A stretch of DNA of 64,000 nt, taken from contig JADJLR010000003.1 of the NCBI GenBank assembly GCA_016710015.1, positions 62,001-126,000 of the forward strand, read 5' to 3'. The translations under genes and the position numbers were made by a program. The notes under the pieces are model-generated. The model was not told where the DNA came from and did no database searches. It saw only the letters and a list, made by a program, of their open reading frames with translations. Shown here piece by piece: positions 18,801 through 27,591 of the stretch. Position 1 is the stretch's first letter. Each line of letters opens with the position of its first letter. Origin of the DNA: Flavobacteriales bacterium. GTDB taxonomy: Bacteria > Bacteroidota > Bacteroidia > Flavobacteriales_F > PHOS-HE28.

Positions 18801-19796
18801 GAACTGTCGATCGTTGAATGCAGTGACCGTTGCGGTAGCGGGATCATCGGAAAGTGAAGCCGCCCCGATGCGAACCGGAGGGTCGATATCGACCCCGACG
18901 AAATAGGTCGCCGAGTCACAGTACACATTCTTGATATGCCGAAACCCGTCATCGGAAGGTTCCCAGCGTTGGGCGCTACTCGCATAGAAGAGGATATAGT
19001 CGTTGGAACCCATGTTCCCATCACCACCATCCACTATTTCCACAGCGTTCGCCATCAGATCCGTGGGCCGTTCAACATTGTTCTCGAAGGGCAACAGACC
19101 AAAGTGATTCCCATAGATATTGATCCGGTCGGATGCCAACCCATTCATATCCACACCCATGGCTTGGAGGTTCGCATAGGTGATCTTGTACACCCCCTCT
19201 TGGAACACGCTGAAGCGGTACCATGAACCGGATCCCAACTTCGAATCGGCCGGATAACTCTTGGGCCGAGCAGGCGTTCCAGAGGCTCCCGTCCGAGCGA
19301 TATTCATGCGGAACTCCACCAACCGCTCCACTTGGCCTGAACCCCTACTGATCCGGAAGGGTTCGATGGAAACGTGGCCCACCGGGACTTTCCGTTCCAT
19401 ACCTACCTCGGTCCGCACCACCGGCTCGGTCCCAACGTTGCGCAATTCGGGTATTTGACGGATGATCTCGGCAGGCACCTGCTCGTAACGAACATCGGCC
19501 AAGGAAACCGTAAATGATTTGGTTCCTACCGGAAGAGGGATACTTTCGTGCCAAATGGGAAGCGCTCCCCGGTCCAGATCCAACCAGGCATCCGCCAAAA
19601 GCGGTGAACCGTTCGTCCCGAAATTTCCAAGGACGGACGTGGTTCGCGATCCCTTCTCTTCAGACGCTTCAGAAGTAGTCTTGGTGGTCGGAGCCTTATC
19701 CATCCAACGAAGTGTACGGGATAGAGACTCTTGGCCGAAGCCGAGAAAGGGCGCACCAAGGGCGCAAACGAGGGAAAGAGAGGGAAGGATCTTCAT
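15855..19796 (-). CDS. porU: Type IX secretion sortase PorU (C25 gingipain-like peptidase)
   Basis: A secreted protein of 1313 residues with an N-terminal signal peptide (MKILPSLSLVCALGAPFLG). After a long N-terminal region of beta-rich domains comes a C25 gingipain-like caspase fold with the catalytic His in NYVGHGGEVGWSHER (about residue 820) and the Cys in TATCEFTRWDD (about 854). A C-terminal domain of about 90 residues begins NYPNPFTTHTEF and ends KLVILR. PorU cleaves the C-terminal signal of T9SS cargo and attaches A-LPS, working with PorV, which is the next gene. The upstream in-frame ATG at 19802 would add two residues. A TATTTTCG promoter element lies 34 bases upstream. Confidence 0.93.
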   Translation of the reverse strand: MKILPSLSLVCALGAPFLGFGQESLSRTLRWMDKAPTTKTTSEASEEKGSRTTSVLGNFGTNGSPLLADAWLDLDRGALPIWHESIPLPVGTKSFTVSLADVRYEQVPAEIIRQIPELRNVGTEPVVRTEVGMERKVPVGHVSIEPFRISRGSGQVERLVEFRMNIARTGASGTPARPKSYPADSKLGSGSWYRFSVFQEGVYKITYANLQAMGVDMNGLASDRINIYGNHFGLLPFENNVERPTDLMANAVEIVDGGDGNMGSNDYILFYASSAQRWEPSDDGFRHIKNVYCDSATYFVGVDIDPPVRIGAASLSDDPATATVTAFNDRQFIERDLANLIKSGRTWYGEYFDLVTSYTFNFNIPFPVVGDTSVLRVAGVGRTLGTANSSSFSITSGSGLTSNFTVQGVSTNYTGSWGRGFNQRIPFLASASPLSLTLTWNKFNPITSVAYLDFLELNCRRELRMVGSQMGFRDLGSVAPGAVAEFILDQAQAVTRIWEVTKPTDARRVDFTADGTAKRFRLATDSLREFIAFRDADFLSPTPVGRVPNQNLHATTIPTEMIIVCPPEFQSAAVRLAERRQSEGLSVHVVSPQQVYNEFSSGARDATAIKRYMRMLYDRAGSDPWLFPRYLLLFGDGSYNNLSVAPVNQNYIPSYQTEESLDPKKSYASDDYFGLLDATDGESPGDPMDIGVGRFPVSSLEQANAMVDKVLSYDQLKLLSLTGSSCSENGDGGLADWRTHVLFASDDQEGEGYEGIIHMSQSDGLARRVEDEYPELNVSKIYLDAYQQISTPGGERYPQAATELSNRVDKGLLVVNYVGHGGEVGWSHERFLDNSTILGWTNDDRLPLFMTATCEFTRWDDPGRTSAGEHVFLNPNGGGVGLMTTSRLAFSNANDELANKFYDHVFEDLDELGRLQRLGDISRKTKKDMSMTSSGAVNHRNFAVIGDPSMRLALPRNRIRISAITDTLGTPMDTLKALSTLRVQGFVDDGSGQPMADFNGVVIPIVYDKEQQQATLANDGGVPFLFKLRNNIIYRGRATVTNGQFNFTFVVPRDINYQVGTGRISCYAESMSQNAGGYDNDPLIGSTATDVAEDATGPVVHLFMNDENFVPGGMTDEDPLLFGKLFDENGINTVGSSIGHDLLAVLDENTEQAIVLNDLYESDLDTYKSGEVRYRLSDLAEGAHTLRLKAWDVFNNSTEATTDFVVSSSAELALDHVLNYPNPFTTHTEFYFEHNRPCVNLDVQVQVFTVSGRLVKTISRQLACNGYRSEGLPWNGLDDFGDKLGRGVYVYRLNVATPDGERAEKFEKLVILR

Positions 19797-19830
19797 GAAC
19801 ACCGATCAACAGGTTTTCAACAGGACGGAT

Positions 19831-19838
19831 CGAAAATA
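19831..19838 (-). promoter_or_regulatory. Promoter-like -7 element for the porU-porV-ispF operon
   Basis: The minus strand reads TATTTTCG (TAnnTTYG), identical to the elements before the acyl-CoA dehydrogenase and YhhN-family genes. It lies in the 176-base divergent region between porU and the porP/sprF gene. Confidence 0.45.
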
Positions 19839-19972
19839 CTACCTTCGACCCTTGCGTTCTTGGAACACCCCACCAACGATATGAGTTCACGCTTATTGCC
19901 AAAGGGGCGAACCGTAACCCGAACAGCTTCGTATACTTGGCGCTGGCACAAGAGCCTCGATCGATCAAGAGC

Positions 19973-20950
19973 ATGAAGGAATGGACCGTTAGGCGTGCGG
20001 CCCTAGGGTGTGCACTGAGCGTTATGGCGGTGTTGACGGCGACGGCCCAAGACCCCCAATTCACGCAATTCTATGCCAACCCGCTGTACCTGAATCCTGC
20101 ATTCGCAGGGACAGCGCGTTGTCCACGGGTAGTTATGAACTACCGGAACCAGTGGCCTGCACTGACCGGGACCTTCGTGACCACCAGTGCCAGTTACGAC
20201 CAACACGTCGATGGGTTGACGGGCGGCTTGGGCCTCCTCGTTACCCACGATCAAGCGGGAAAAGGCACCCTGAACACCACCACGGTGAGCGGGATCTATA
20301 GCTACCAACAAGCCATTTCGCGGAAATTTTCGATCAAAGTGGGATTCCAAGCCACCTATTTTCAGAAATCCTTGGATTGGAGCAAGCTCACGTTCGGGGA
20401 TCAGATCGATCCACGACGGGGCTTCATCTACCAGACCAATGACGTGCCGCGTGGAGGCAGTATCGGCAATGCCGACTTCAGCGCCGGGGTGCTAGGTTAT
20501 AGTGATGTGTTCTTCGTCGGTTTCGCCGCACATCACCTCACCGAGCCGAATGAATCGTTGATCGTGGGATCCAGCAAACTGCCTATGAAGCTCACGGGTC
20601 ATGCTGGTGCAGCCATCCCCATCGGCATGCAAGGCAAATACGGAGAAGCCCGCACACGGATCTCACCGAACGTACTATACCAGCAACAAGCTGCGTTCCG
20701 TCAATTGAACTTGGGCCTCTACGTGGATCATGGCCCGATCACGGCCGGTGTGTGGTATCGCACCCGGGATGCGTTCATCGCCTTGATCGGTTTCCATACC
20801 GAGAAGTTCAAATTCGGCTACAGTTACGACGTGACCACATCGAAGCTCACCACATCCACCGCCGGATCGCATGAGATCAGCATGCAGCTTCAATTCAACT
20901 GCAAACCCAAGAAGAGGAGGTTCCGCGTAGTGGCGTGCCCCACGTTCTGA
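19973..20950 (+). CDS. PorP/SprF family type IX secretion outer-membrane protein
   Basis: A 325-residue beta-barrel protein with a signal peptide (hydrophobic residues 10-25, cut near ATAQ). Right after it comes QDPQFTQFYANPLYLNPAFAG, the diagnostic start of the PorP/SprF family, whose members help export or anchor T9SS substrates and adhesins. The C-terminus is basic, with a KKRRF stretch. It precedes gldJ by 19 bases on the same strand and is divergent from porU, so it belongs to the gliding/secretion block. A TATACTTG (one mismatch to TAnnTTTG) lies about 36 bases upstream. Many paralogues exist in these genomes, so no specific symbol is given. Confidence 0.88.
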   Translation: MKEWTVRRAALGCALSVMAVLTATAQDPQFTQFYANPLYLNPAFAGTARCPRVVMNYRNQWPALTGTFVTTSASYDQHVDGLTGGLGLLVTHDQAGKGTLNTTTVSGIYSYQQAISRKFSIKVGFQATYFQKSLDWSKLTFGDQIDPRRGFIYQTNDVPRGGSIGNADFSAGVLGYSDVFFVGFAAHHLTEPNESLIVGSSKLPMKLTGHAGAAIPIGMQGKYGEARTRISPNVLYQQQAAFRQLNLGLYVDHGPITAGVWYRTRDAFIALIGFHTEKFKFGYSYDVTTSKLTTSTAGSHEISMQLQFNCKPKKRRFRVVACPTF

Positions 20951-20969
20951 ACCAGAAACCCACAAGACC

Positions 20970-22730
20970 ATGAGCCTTGTAAGGAACATAGCCCTCCTAA
21001 GCGCTGTAGCCACCATCTTCAGCGGCTGTCAGTTCGAGAAGAGCGGAGCCACCGGGTGGAACTACAACGATTCCAAGAACGGTGGATTCGAAAAGACCGC
21101 ATTCACCGATCAAGAGAATGGCCCAGGCCTCATCTTGGTGGAAGGCGGTCAATTCACCATGGGGCGTACCACGGATGATCTGATGCACGAGTGGCACAAC
21201 ATCCCACGCACCGTAACGGTATCCTCCTTCTATATGGATGAGGTGGAGGTGACCAACTTCTACTGGCTGGAATACCTGTACTGGCTGGATCGTGTGTTCG
21301 CAGCGGATTTCCCAGAGATCTACAAGAAGGCATTGCCGGACACCTTGGTGTGGCGGAGCAAATTGGCCTTCAATGAACCCTACGTTGAATACTACCTGCG
21401 GCACCCAGCTTACCGGGACTACCCCGTGGTCGGCATCAATTGGCTACAGGCGAACGATTACTGCGCATGGCGTACGGACCGCGTGAACGAGGTGATCCTG
21501 ATCCGCGAAGGTCTCTTCGAGCACTATCCGAACCAGATCAACGAGGACCATTTCGCGACGGACTCGTACCTCGCAGGCCAATACGAGAGCGGCAAGCGGG
21601 TGGACGGTGTAACGGATTTCAACCCGAACCGCGATACGCGGAACATCCGCATGGAGGATGGCGTGCTCCTGCCCCGCTACCGCTTACCAACGGAAGCCGA
21701 ATGGGAATATGCGGCCTATGGCCTGATCGGGAACACCGTGGATGAGCGCGTTGTGGAACGCCGGATCTACCCTTGGAATGGACACTGGGTGCGCTATGAC
21801 AGCAAGAAGAAAGGAGGTGCCTTCTATGGCGACTTCCGTGGCAACTTCATGCGCGGTCGTGGCGATTACATGGGTGTAGCAGGCAGCCTCAATGACAACG
21901 CCGATGTGACCGCACCGGTATTCAGCTACTGGCCCAACGATTACGGACTTTACAACATGGCGGGCAACGTGAGCGAATGGGTCATGGACGTGTACCGTCC
22001 GTTGAGCCCTGAGGACAAGGACGATTTCCGCCCCTTCCGTGGCAACGTGTTCAAGACCAAGGTGCTGAATAGCGATGGTGCCGTTGAGGACAAGCATGAT
22101 CTGGTGATCTACGATGTGGACGGCATCAAGTACTACCTCACTGAATTCCAGACCGCAATGCAAGGTCGGGCCACGGATGAGGAAGCGGCCCTCATCGATG
22201 AGATGCTCACCACCATCGATCAGGCCATCGAATTCAACAACACCCGCAAGCAGGATGCAGCCATGCAGCGTGTCCAGGACATGGTGGACAACATCAAAGG
22301 CCAGGACTTGGAGATCTGTCCGAAGCTCCTGAGTGGCATCAGCGATTACCAAGCGGACCAGCCGGGTGATGTGCGCAACCGGAACGTGACCGTAGAGGAG
22401 AACATCGATCGTCGCAACTACCGCTCCAGCGACAACATCGACTTCACGGACGGCGATGTGCAGAGCAGCATCTACTTCGAGCAACCCGATTTCGAAGGCA
22501 ACCCGATGTACGATTGGGGCAAGACCTCGTTGGTGAACGATCGTAGCCGCGTTTACAAAGGCGCCTCTTGGGCCGACCGCATCTACTGGGCGAACCCCGG
22601 TACACGCCGACACTTGGATGAACGCCAAAGCACGGCCACCATCGGATTCCGCTGCGCCATGACACGCGTCGGCAGTCCAAGAGGTCTGGGCGATACGAAG
22701 ACCAGCAAGAAGCTGGAAAAGAAGCAATGA
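20970..22730 (+). CDS. gldJ: Gliding motility lipoprotein GldJ
   Basis: A 586-residue lipoprotein with signal peptide and lipobox TIFSGC (lipidated Cys at about residue 20). The mature part begins TGWNYNDSKNGGFEK and contains a formylglycine-generating-enzyme/sulfatase-modifying fold: GPGLILVEGGQFTMG, YMDEVEVTNFYW, RHPAYRDYPVVGINWLQA, YRLPTEAEWEYAA, NMAGNVSEWVMDVY, and the late KGASWADRIYWANPGTRRHLDE with GFRCAM. These match GldJ rather than GldK. GldJ is needed for GldK stability and for T9SS and gliding. A strong terminator follows, then murF; the gldJ-murF order is conserved in Flavobacteriia as I recall. Confidence 0.92.
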   Translation: MSLVRNIALLSAVATIFSGCQFEKSGATGWNYNDSKNGGFEKTAFTDQENGPGLILVEGGQFTMGRTTDDLMHEWHNIPRTVTVSSFYMDEVEVTNFYWLEYLYWLDRVFAADFPEIYKKALPDTLVWRSKLAFNEPYVEYYLRHPAYRDYPVVGINWLQANDYCAWRTDRVNEVILIREGLFEHYPNQINEDHFATDSYLAGQYESGKRVDGVTDFNPNRDTRNIRMEDGVLLPRYRLPTEAEWEYAAYGLIGNTVDERVVERRIYPWNGHWVRYDSKKKGGAFYGDFRGNFMRGRGDYMGVAGSLNDNADVTAPVFSYWPNDYGLYNMAGNVSEWVMDVYRPLSPEDKDDFRPFRGNVFKTKVLNSDGAVEDKHDLVIYDVDGIKYYLTEFQTAMQGRATDEEAALIDEMLTTIDQAIEFNNTRKQDAAMQRVQDMVDNIKGQDLEICPKLLSGISDYQADQPGDVRNRNVTVEENIDRRNYRSSDNIDFTDGDVQSSIYFEQPDFEGNPMYDWGKTSLVNDRSRVYKGASWADRIYWANPGTRRHLDERQSTATIGFRCAMTRVGSPRGLGDTKTSKKLEKKQ

Positions 22731-22751
22731 TCCTTTTCCGATCCTAATTTG

Positions 22752-22782
22752 GACCCCCGGCCACCACCGGGGGTCTTCTTTT
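22752..22782 (+). terminator. Intrinsic terminator after gldJ
   Basis: A 9-base perfect stem (GACCCCCGG / CCGGGGGTC, 22752-22760 and 22767-22775) with a 6-base loop is followed by TTCTTTT. It sits immediately before the murF start, so it separates murF from the gldJ transcript unless read-through occurs. Confidence 0.8.
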
Positions 22783-22783
22783 G

Positions 22784-24073
22784 ATGATCGTGAATAGCAC
22801 TGTACCCCAACTCCACGACCGCTTCCTGACCTGTGAAGGCATCAGTACGGACACGCGCACCATCGGCAAGGGCAGCATGTTCTTCGCGTTGAAGGGACCC
22901 AACTTCAACGCCAATGCCTTTGCCGTGGAGGCCCTTGCAAAAGGCGCACGAATTGCGGTGGTCGATGATGCCAGCATAGCTACGGATGATCGGTTCCTAC
23001 TGGTCGCCGATGTACTCAGGGCCTTGCAGGACCTCGCCACACATCACCGCAGAGGCTTCAACATTCCGGTGATCGCCATCACAGGCACCAACGGAAAGAC
23101 CACCACCAAGGAATTGGTGCATGCGGTGCTCAGCGCCAACCGGGCAACGCTGGCCACGACAGGCAACCTGAACAACCACATCGGTGTACCCCTCACCTTG
23201 CTCAAATTGAAGCCGGACCATAAGATCGCCATCATTGAAATGGGAGCGAGCAAACGCGGGGATATCGCCGAGCTCTGCGCCATCGCCGAGCCCACGCACG
23301 GGTCGATCACCAACATAGGCAAGGCGCACTTGGAAGGGTTCGGTAGTGTTGAGGGTGTCATCACGGCGAAAACCGAGATGTATGGCTTCCTGAGTGGGCA
23401 CCAAGGCACCCTCTTCGTGAACAGTGATGACGAACTGCTCATGGCCAAAAGTTCTGGTATGGACCGCATCACCTTTGGAAGTGATCCAAATGCCGACACC
23501 TTCGGAGAGATAGCGGGTAACGGCCCCTTCCTCGAATTCGTATTCGGCGGAAGGGACGGACATCCGTATCACGTCAAGACGGAATTGATCGGGCACTACA
23601 ACCTATACAATGCCCTCTCTGCGGTAGCGATCGGACAGTATTTCGAATTGCCCGACGAGCGCATTGCATACGCCCTTTCCACGTACACACCAAGCAACAG
23701 CCGATCCCAGTTCAAGGACACCGGCCGCAATCATTTGATCTTGGATGCCTACAACGCGAACCCGACCAGTATGAAGGCTGCGTTGGAAAACTTCGCCACC
23801 ATGGATAGCACACGGTCGAAACTCGCGTTCATCGGTGACATGTTGGAGTTGGGCTCCGTATCTGAGACAGAACACCGCAGCATCGTCGAATTGGTGGAAC
23901 AGCTTGGCTTGGAGGCGCGCTTCGTGGGGCCCGAATTCAAACGCGTTACCACTGCACTGGACTCTGCAGCGGCCTTGGTCGATCAACTACGTACGCATCC
24001 GGTCAAGGATCATGTCATCCTAGTGAAAGGATCGCGCGGGATCAAGTTGGAGTCCGTTGTCGACGCGCTCTAA
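22784..24073 (+). CDS. murF: UDP-N-acetylmuramoyl-tripeptide--D-alanyl-D-alanine ligase
   Basis: A 429-residue Mur ligase that adds D-Ala-D-Ala to UDP-MurNAc-tripeptide in the cytoplasm. The P-loop is GTNGKTTTKE (residues 101-110), followed by TGNLNNHIGVPLTLL, EMGASKRGDI, ITNIGKAHLEGFGS and the central-domain AYNANPTSMKAAL, all in the expected order. The N-terminal domain shows the STDTR motif. The start is the ATG at 22784; a TTG three bases earlier is also possible. The start codon lies at the foot of the gldJ terminator, with a TAATTTGG sequence near 22746 as a possible promoter remnant. Confidence 0.95.
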   Translation: MIVNSTVPQLHDRFLTCEGISTDTRTIGKGSMFFALKGPNFNANAFAVEALAKGARIAVVDDASIATDDRFLLVADVLRALQDLATHHRRGFNIPVIAITGTNGKTTTKELVHAVLSANRATLATTGNLNNHIGVPLTLLKLKPDHKIAIIEMGASKRGDIAELCAIAEPTHGSITNIGKAHLEGFGSVEGVITAKTEMYGFLSGHQGTLFVNSDDELLMAKSSGMDRITFGSDPNADTFGEIAGNGPFLEFVFGGRDGHPYHVKTELIGHYNLYNALSAVAIGQYFELPDERIAYALSTYTPSNSRSQFKDTGRNHLILDAYNANPTSMKAALENFATMDSTRSKLAFIGDMLELGSVSETEHRSIVELVEQLGLEARFVGPEFKRVTTALDSAAALVDQLRTHPVKDHVILVKGSRGIKLESVVDAL

Positions 24074-24106
24074 TACCGCACGATCACCACTCGGAAGAAC
24101 CGAAGG

Positions 24107-25276
24107 TCAGTCCTTCAGCACGCCACGGCTGATCACGATCCGTTGCACCTCGCTGGTACCCTCGTAGATCTGAGTGATCTTGGCATCGCGCATGAGGCGT
24201 TCCACATGGTACTCCTTCACGTAGCCATAGCCTCCATGTACCTGCACCGCTTCCACGGTCGTGCGCATGGCCACTTCACTGCTGAAGACCTTCGCCATGG
24301 CACTGGCCTGGTCGTAATTCATGTGCTGATCCTTCAGCCAAGCAGCCTTCAGGCAAAGCAATCGTGCAGCCTCGATCTCCGTGGCCATGTCCGCCAGTTT
24401 GAATGCGATGGCCTGATGCTCACAGATGGCTTTTCCGAAGGCCTTACGCTCTTTGCTATAGGCCAAGGCGAGTTCATATGCACCACTTGCGATGCCCAAT
24501 GCCTGTGAAGCGATCCCGATCCGTCCACCGCTCAAGGTCTTCATCGCGAAGGTGAAGCCGAAGCCGTCCTCACCGATCCGATTCTCCTTCGGCACTTTCA
24601 CGTCTTGGAACATCAAGGTATGCGTGTCGCTGCCGCGAATGCCGAGTTTGTCCTCCTTGGCACCCACCACGAAACCGGGCATGCCCTTCTCCACGATAAG
24701 GCAGTTGATGCCTTTGTGCTTCTTGGCCGCATCGGTCTGGGCCATGACCAAGTACGTACTGGCCGTTCCTCCGTTGGTGATCCAGTTCTTGGTACCGTTC
24801 AGCAGGTAATGATCACCCATATCGATGGCCGTGGTACGCTGGCTGGTGGCATCGCTACCGGCCTCGGGTTCGCTCAAACAGAACGCACCGATCTTCTCCC
24901 CTTTCGCCAATGGCACGAGGTACTTCTGCTTCTGCTCCTCGTTCGCGAACTGCTCAAGTCCCCAACAGACGAGCGAGTTGTTCACGCTCATCACCACGCT
25001 CGTGCTCGCATCGATCTTGCTGATCTCCTCCATGGCCAGCACGTAGCTGATGGTATCCATGCCGCCTCCGCCGTACTTCGGATCCACCATCATACCTAGG
25101 AACCCGAGTTCTCCGAGTTGCTTGATCTCCTCGGTCGGGAAACGTTGCTCGCGGTCGCGGTCGATCACACCCGGCTTCAACACGTTCTGGGCGAAATCGC
25201 GCGCTGCATCGCGCACGGCGAGTTGCTCTTCGGAGAGGTCGAAATGGAGACCGGAAAGGGTGGCGGTGTCTTGCAT
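24107..25276 (-). CDS. Acyl-CoA dehydrogenase (short-chain/butyryl-CoA type)
   Basis: A 389-residue flavoprotein that introduces the alpha-beta double bond into acyl-CoA in beta-oxidation. The family motifs AFCLSEPEAGSDA, the middle beta-domain KNWITNGG, GGRIGIASQALGIA, the C-terminal RKAFGKAICEHQAI and VQVHGGYGYVKEY are all present. The catalytic glutamate is in QIYEGTSEVQR. Sequence style is that of short-chain (butyryl-CoA) dehydrogenases, but chain length cannot be assigned by eye. It converges with murF (33 bases apart) and is divergent from anmK. Confidence 0.93.
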   Translation of the reverse strand: MQDTATLSGLHFDLSEEQLAVRDAARDFAQNVLKPGVIDRDREQRFPTEEIKQLGELGFLGMMVDPKYGGGGMDTISYVLAMEEISKIDASTSVVMSVNNSLVCWGLEQFANEEQKQKYLVPLAKGEKIGAFCLSEPEAGSDATSQRTTAIDMGDHYLLNGTKNWITNGGTASTYLVMAQTDAAKKHKGINCLIVEKGMPGFVVGAKEDKLGIRGSDTHTLMFQDVKVPKENRIGEDGFGFTFAMKTLSGGRIGIASQALGIASGAYELALAYSKERKAFGKAICEHQAIAFKLADMATEIEAARLLCLKAAWLKDQHMNYDQASAMAKVFSSEVAMRTTVEAVQVHGGYGYVKEYHVERLMRDAKITQIYEGTSEVQRIVISRGVLKD

Positions 25277-25292
25277 GGTTCTAGCTGGGACG

Positions 25293-25300
25293 CGAAAATA
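25293..25300 (-). promoter_or_regulatory. Promoter-like -7 element for the acyl-CoA dehydrogenase
   Basis: The minus strand reads TATTTTCG, ending 16 bases before the ATG at 25276. Same octamer as before porU. Confidence 0.45.
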
Positions 25301-25367
25301 ACGCTTGTGGCCGTACCGAAGTTCAGAACGTGGACCGTGGAACCGTGAAAGCCGTCAACTTTGCAAC

Positions 25368-26417
25368 ATGCAGCGCTATTCAGCCATCGGGGTCATGAGC
25401 GGCAGTTCGTTGGATGGACTCGACCTTGCGTGGTGTGAATTCGAGGTGGATAAGGGGCGCTGGAGCTATCGCATCCGCGAAGCCAGAACGATCCCTTACG
25501 CTGCGCCCATGCGGGATCGCTTGCTCCATGTGATGAATGGATCGGCACTGGACCTAGCCCGGCTGCACCGTGATCTGGGTGATGTGATCGGGGAAGAATG
25601 CGGAGAACTGTTGAACGGAGAGCACGTGGACGTGATCGCTTCACACGGACACACGATCTTTCACGCACCGAATGAGGGCTTGACCACACAGATCGGATGT
25701 GGTGCGCGTATAGCTACTGTTACGGGCATGACAACGGTCTGCGACTTCCGGACGATGGACGTGGCACTCGGAGGACAGGGTGCGCCACTTGTTCCATTGG
25801 GCGAACGGCTGCTGTTCCGCGAACACAAGACCTTCGTCAACATCGGGGGCATCTGCAATATCGCGTTGCACAAGGAGGATGGCCTTGTCGGCTACGATGT
25901 CTGCATCGGGAACCAGGCCTTGAATTTCCTTGCAGAAGAAGGCGGCTTACGCTTTGACGAGGATGGGAAATTGGCGCGCTCTGGCAAGGTCGATGCAGGA
26001 CTCTTGGCGCAACTGAACGCACTCTCTTTCCATCATCGACCACCCCCTCGTTCCTTGGGTCGCGAGTGGTTCGAAGCGGAGTTCCGTCCGTTGATAATGA
26101 ACAACAGGATCTCCCCAGCGGATCGGATGTGTACCGTTGTTCAGCACATCGCCGACCAGTTGGGCACTGCATGGAAGGCCAACATCGGCCCGGTCCTGAT
26201 CACCGGCGGTGGAGCGCACAATTCCTATCTGATCGAACGCCTTCATGCTTGTTCGAAAGCCATGCTCGAAATACCCGATACGGTCACGGTCGAATACAAA
26301 GAAGCCCTGATCTTCGCACTGCTTGGCGTGCGGCTGTTGCGGAATGAAGCGACCGCGTTGGCCACTGTGACCGGTGCGAAGAAGGATTCGGTGGGCGGAG
26401 CGGTGTATCTTCCCTGA
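25368..26417 (+). CDS. anmK: Anhydro-N-acetylmuramic acid kinase
   Basis: A 349-residue ASKHA-fold kinase that converts anhydro-MurNAc from cell-wall turnover to MurNAc 6-phosphate. The N-terminal phosphate loop GVMSGSSLDGLDLAWC is diagnostic. ASHGHTIFHAP, the GMTTVCDFRTMDVALGGQGAPL stretch, NIGGICNI and the C-terminal ITGGGAHN follow in family order. Length is normal. The start at 25368 follows CAACTTTGC, a one-mismatch promoter-like motif, by a few bases. A longer frame upstream to 25305 overlaps the neighbouring promoter region and is rejected. Confidence 0.94.
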   Translation: MQRYSAIGVMSGSSLDGLDLAWCEFEVDKGRWSYRIREARTIPYAAPMRDRLLHVMNGSALDLARLHRDLGDVIGEECGELLNGEHVDVIASHGHTIFHAPNEGLTTQIGCGARIATVTGMTTVCDFRTMDVALGGQGAPLVPLGERLLFREHKTFVNIGGICNIALHKEDGLVGYDVCIGNQALNFLAEEGGLRFDEDGKLARSGKVDAGLLAQLNALSFHHRPPPRSLGREWFEAEFRPLIMNNRISPADRMCTVVQHIADQLGTAWKANIGPVLITGGGAHNSYLIERLHACSKAMLEIPDTVTVEYKEALIFALLGVRLLRNEATALATVTGAKKDSVGGAVYLP

Positions 26418-26480
26418 GGTTTCTGCATCCTGATTACTAGGTGGAAGGATGCTCACAATGATCCGCTATCCAACGGAAGA

Positions 26481-27476
26481 ATGAGAACCATACTCGTCGC
26501 CATCGCTTCGCTGTTCTCCGTGGCAATCAATGCGTGTTGCGGTGTCATCGCGACGACAATAACGTACGAGCCATTAGGCGAGAGCACCTACCGGATCTCC
26601 GTGGAGGTATTCACCTGCCTGAGTGCACCAAGTGATCATCCCGAGATCTGGATTGACTTTGGAGCCGATGCTGTTAGCGCACCCAGGGTAGAAATATTCG
26701 ATGACCCGGCCAGTGACCTTCGAAGGAGCATTTACCAATTGGACCACACCTTTCTAGAACCCGGGGTCCACGTAATCAATGCCACCATTGGCAATCGGGC
26801 TGGCGGTATTGTGAACATCCCCAATTCCATTTCTCAGACACTTTGTGTCGAGGCCCTCGTCCATATCGACCCGGAACTCGGCCCTAATCATTCCATACGC
26901 TTCAACACTCCTCCCACGCAGGTGATCCAGAATTGGAACACATTCAGTTACCAGCCGGATCCAACGGATATGGATGGGGATAGCTTGGTCTTTGAAATGG
27001 TCGCTGCGCGCGGCCTCTATTGTCAACCCATTCTCGGATACTCGACATTGACCGGAGTCAATGTTGTTTCCGTCGACCCAACGAACGGCACATTCATTTG
27101 GGACTACCCGCCTTTCAACGGTGAATTCAACTTGACCATCCAAGGTTCGGAATACCGCAATGGCCAATTGATCGGCCAAATGACCAGGGACATGGCCATT
27201 TGCGTAGTCGGTTTCATTGCTGGTGTGGGCGAAGGTGAAACGATGGACCCGTTCACGATCCACCCCACTTTAGCGACTGACCAGGTCTGGATCGACGCAC
27301 AAGGAATTTGGTCCATTGCGGTCCTGGATGCAGCCGGGCGCATGGTGCTACAACCGAACAACACCCGCTCAACAACGCCGATCGTCTTGTCCAGCTTGGT
27401 CGCTGGAGCCTACACCCTGCTTGCAATGGATGGCGACGGCAGGTTCCGCACGGCGCGTTTCGTGAAGGGCCGCTAG
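26481..27476 (+). CDS. Secreted protein with T9SS-type C-terminal domain
   Basis: A 331-residue exported protein with a clear signal peptide (MRTILVAIASLFSVAINA, then two cysteines). The middle is beta-rich with DPTDMDGDSLVFEM, resembling Ig/cadherin-like repeats of Bacteroidetes surface proteins. The last 75 residues (from about PFTIHPTLATDQVWI) have the pattern of the type A T9SS sorting domain: a short strand, VLDAAGRMVL, a LSSLVAGAYTL strand and a basic end RTARFVKGR. It is therefore a likely PorU/PorV client. No enzymatic motif seen; function unknown. It follows anmK by 63 bases. Confidence 0.75.
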   Translation: MRTILVAIASLFSVAINACCGVIATTITYEPLGESTYRISVEVFTCLSAPSDHPEIWIDFGADAVSAPRVEIFDDPASDLRRSIYQLDHTFLEPGVHVINATIGNRAGGIVNIPNSISQTLCVEALVHIDPELGPNHSIRFNTPPTQVIQNWNTFSYQPDPTDMDGDSLVFEMVAARGLYCQPILGYSTLTGVNVVSVDPTNGTFIWDYPPFNGEFNLTIQGSEYRNGQLIGQMTRDMAICVVGFIAGVGEGETMDPFTIHPTLATDQVWIDAQGIWSIAVLDAAGRMVLQPNNTRSTTPIVLSSLVAGAYTLLAMDGDGRFRTARFVKGR

Positions 27477-27546
27477 GGCTAAGGCTATCAACATCCTACC
27501 GGGTAAAGCTGCATTGGTCCACTCTACTTGCCCGAACCCATCGGGT

Positions 27547-27554
27547 TACTTTCG
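27547..27554 (+). promoter_or_regulatory. Promoter-like -7 element for the amino-acid dehydrogenase
   Basis: TACTTTCG (TAnnTTYG) lies 37 bases before the ATG at 27592; the same octamer precedes lnt on the other strand. Confidence 0.45.
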
Positions 27555-27591
27555 CACCGTCCAATAGAGCCGGACCTGCAACCCGATCGAT

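Noticed and set aside
21684..22727. Long open frame on the minus strand inside gldJ
   Set aside because: Antisense mirror of gldJ; no signal, domain or promoter support.
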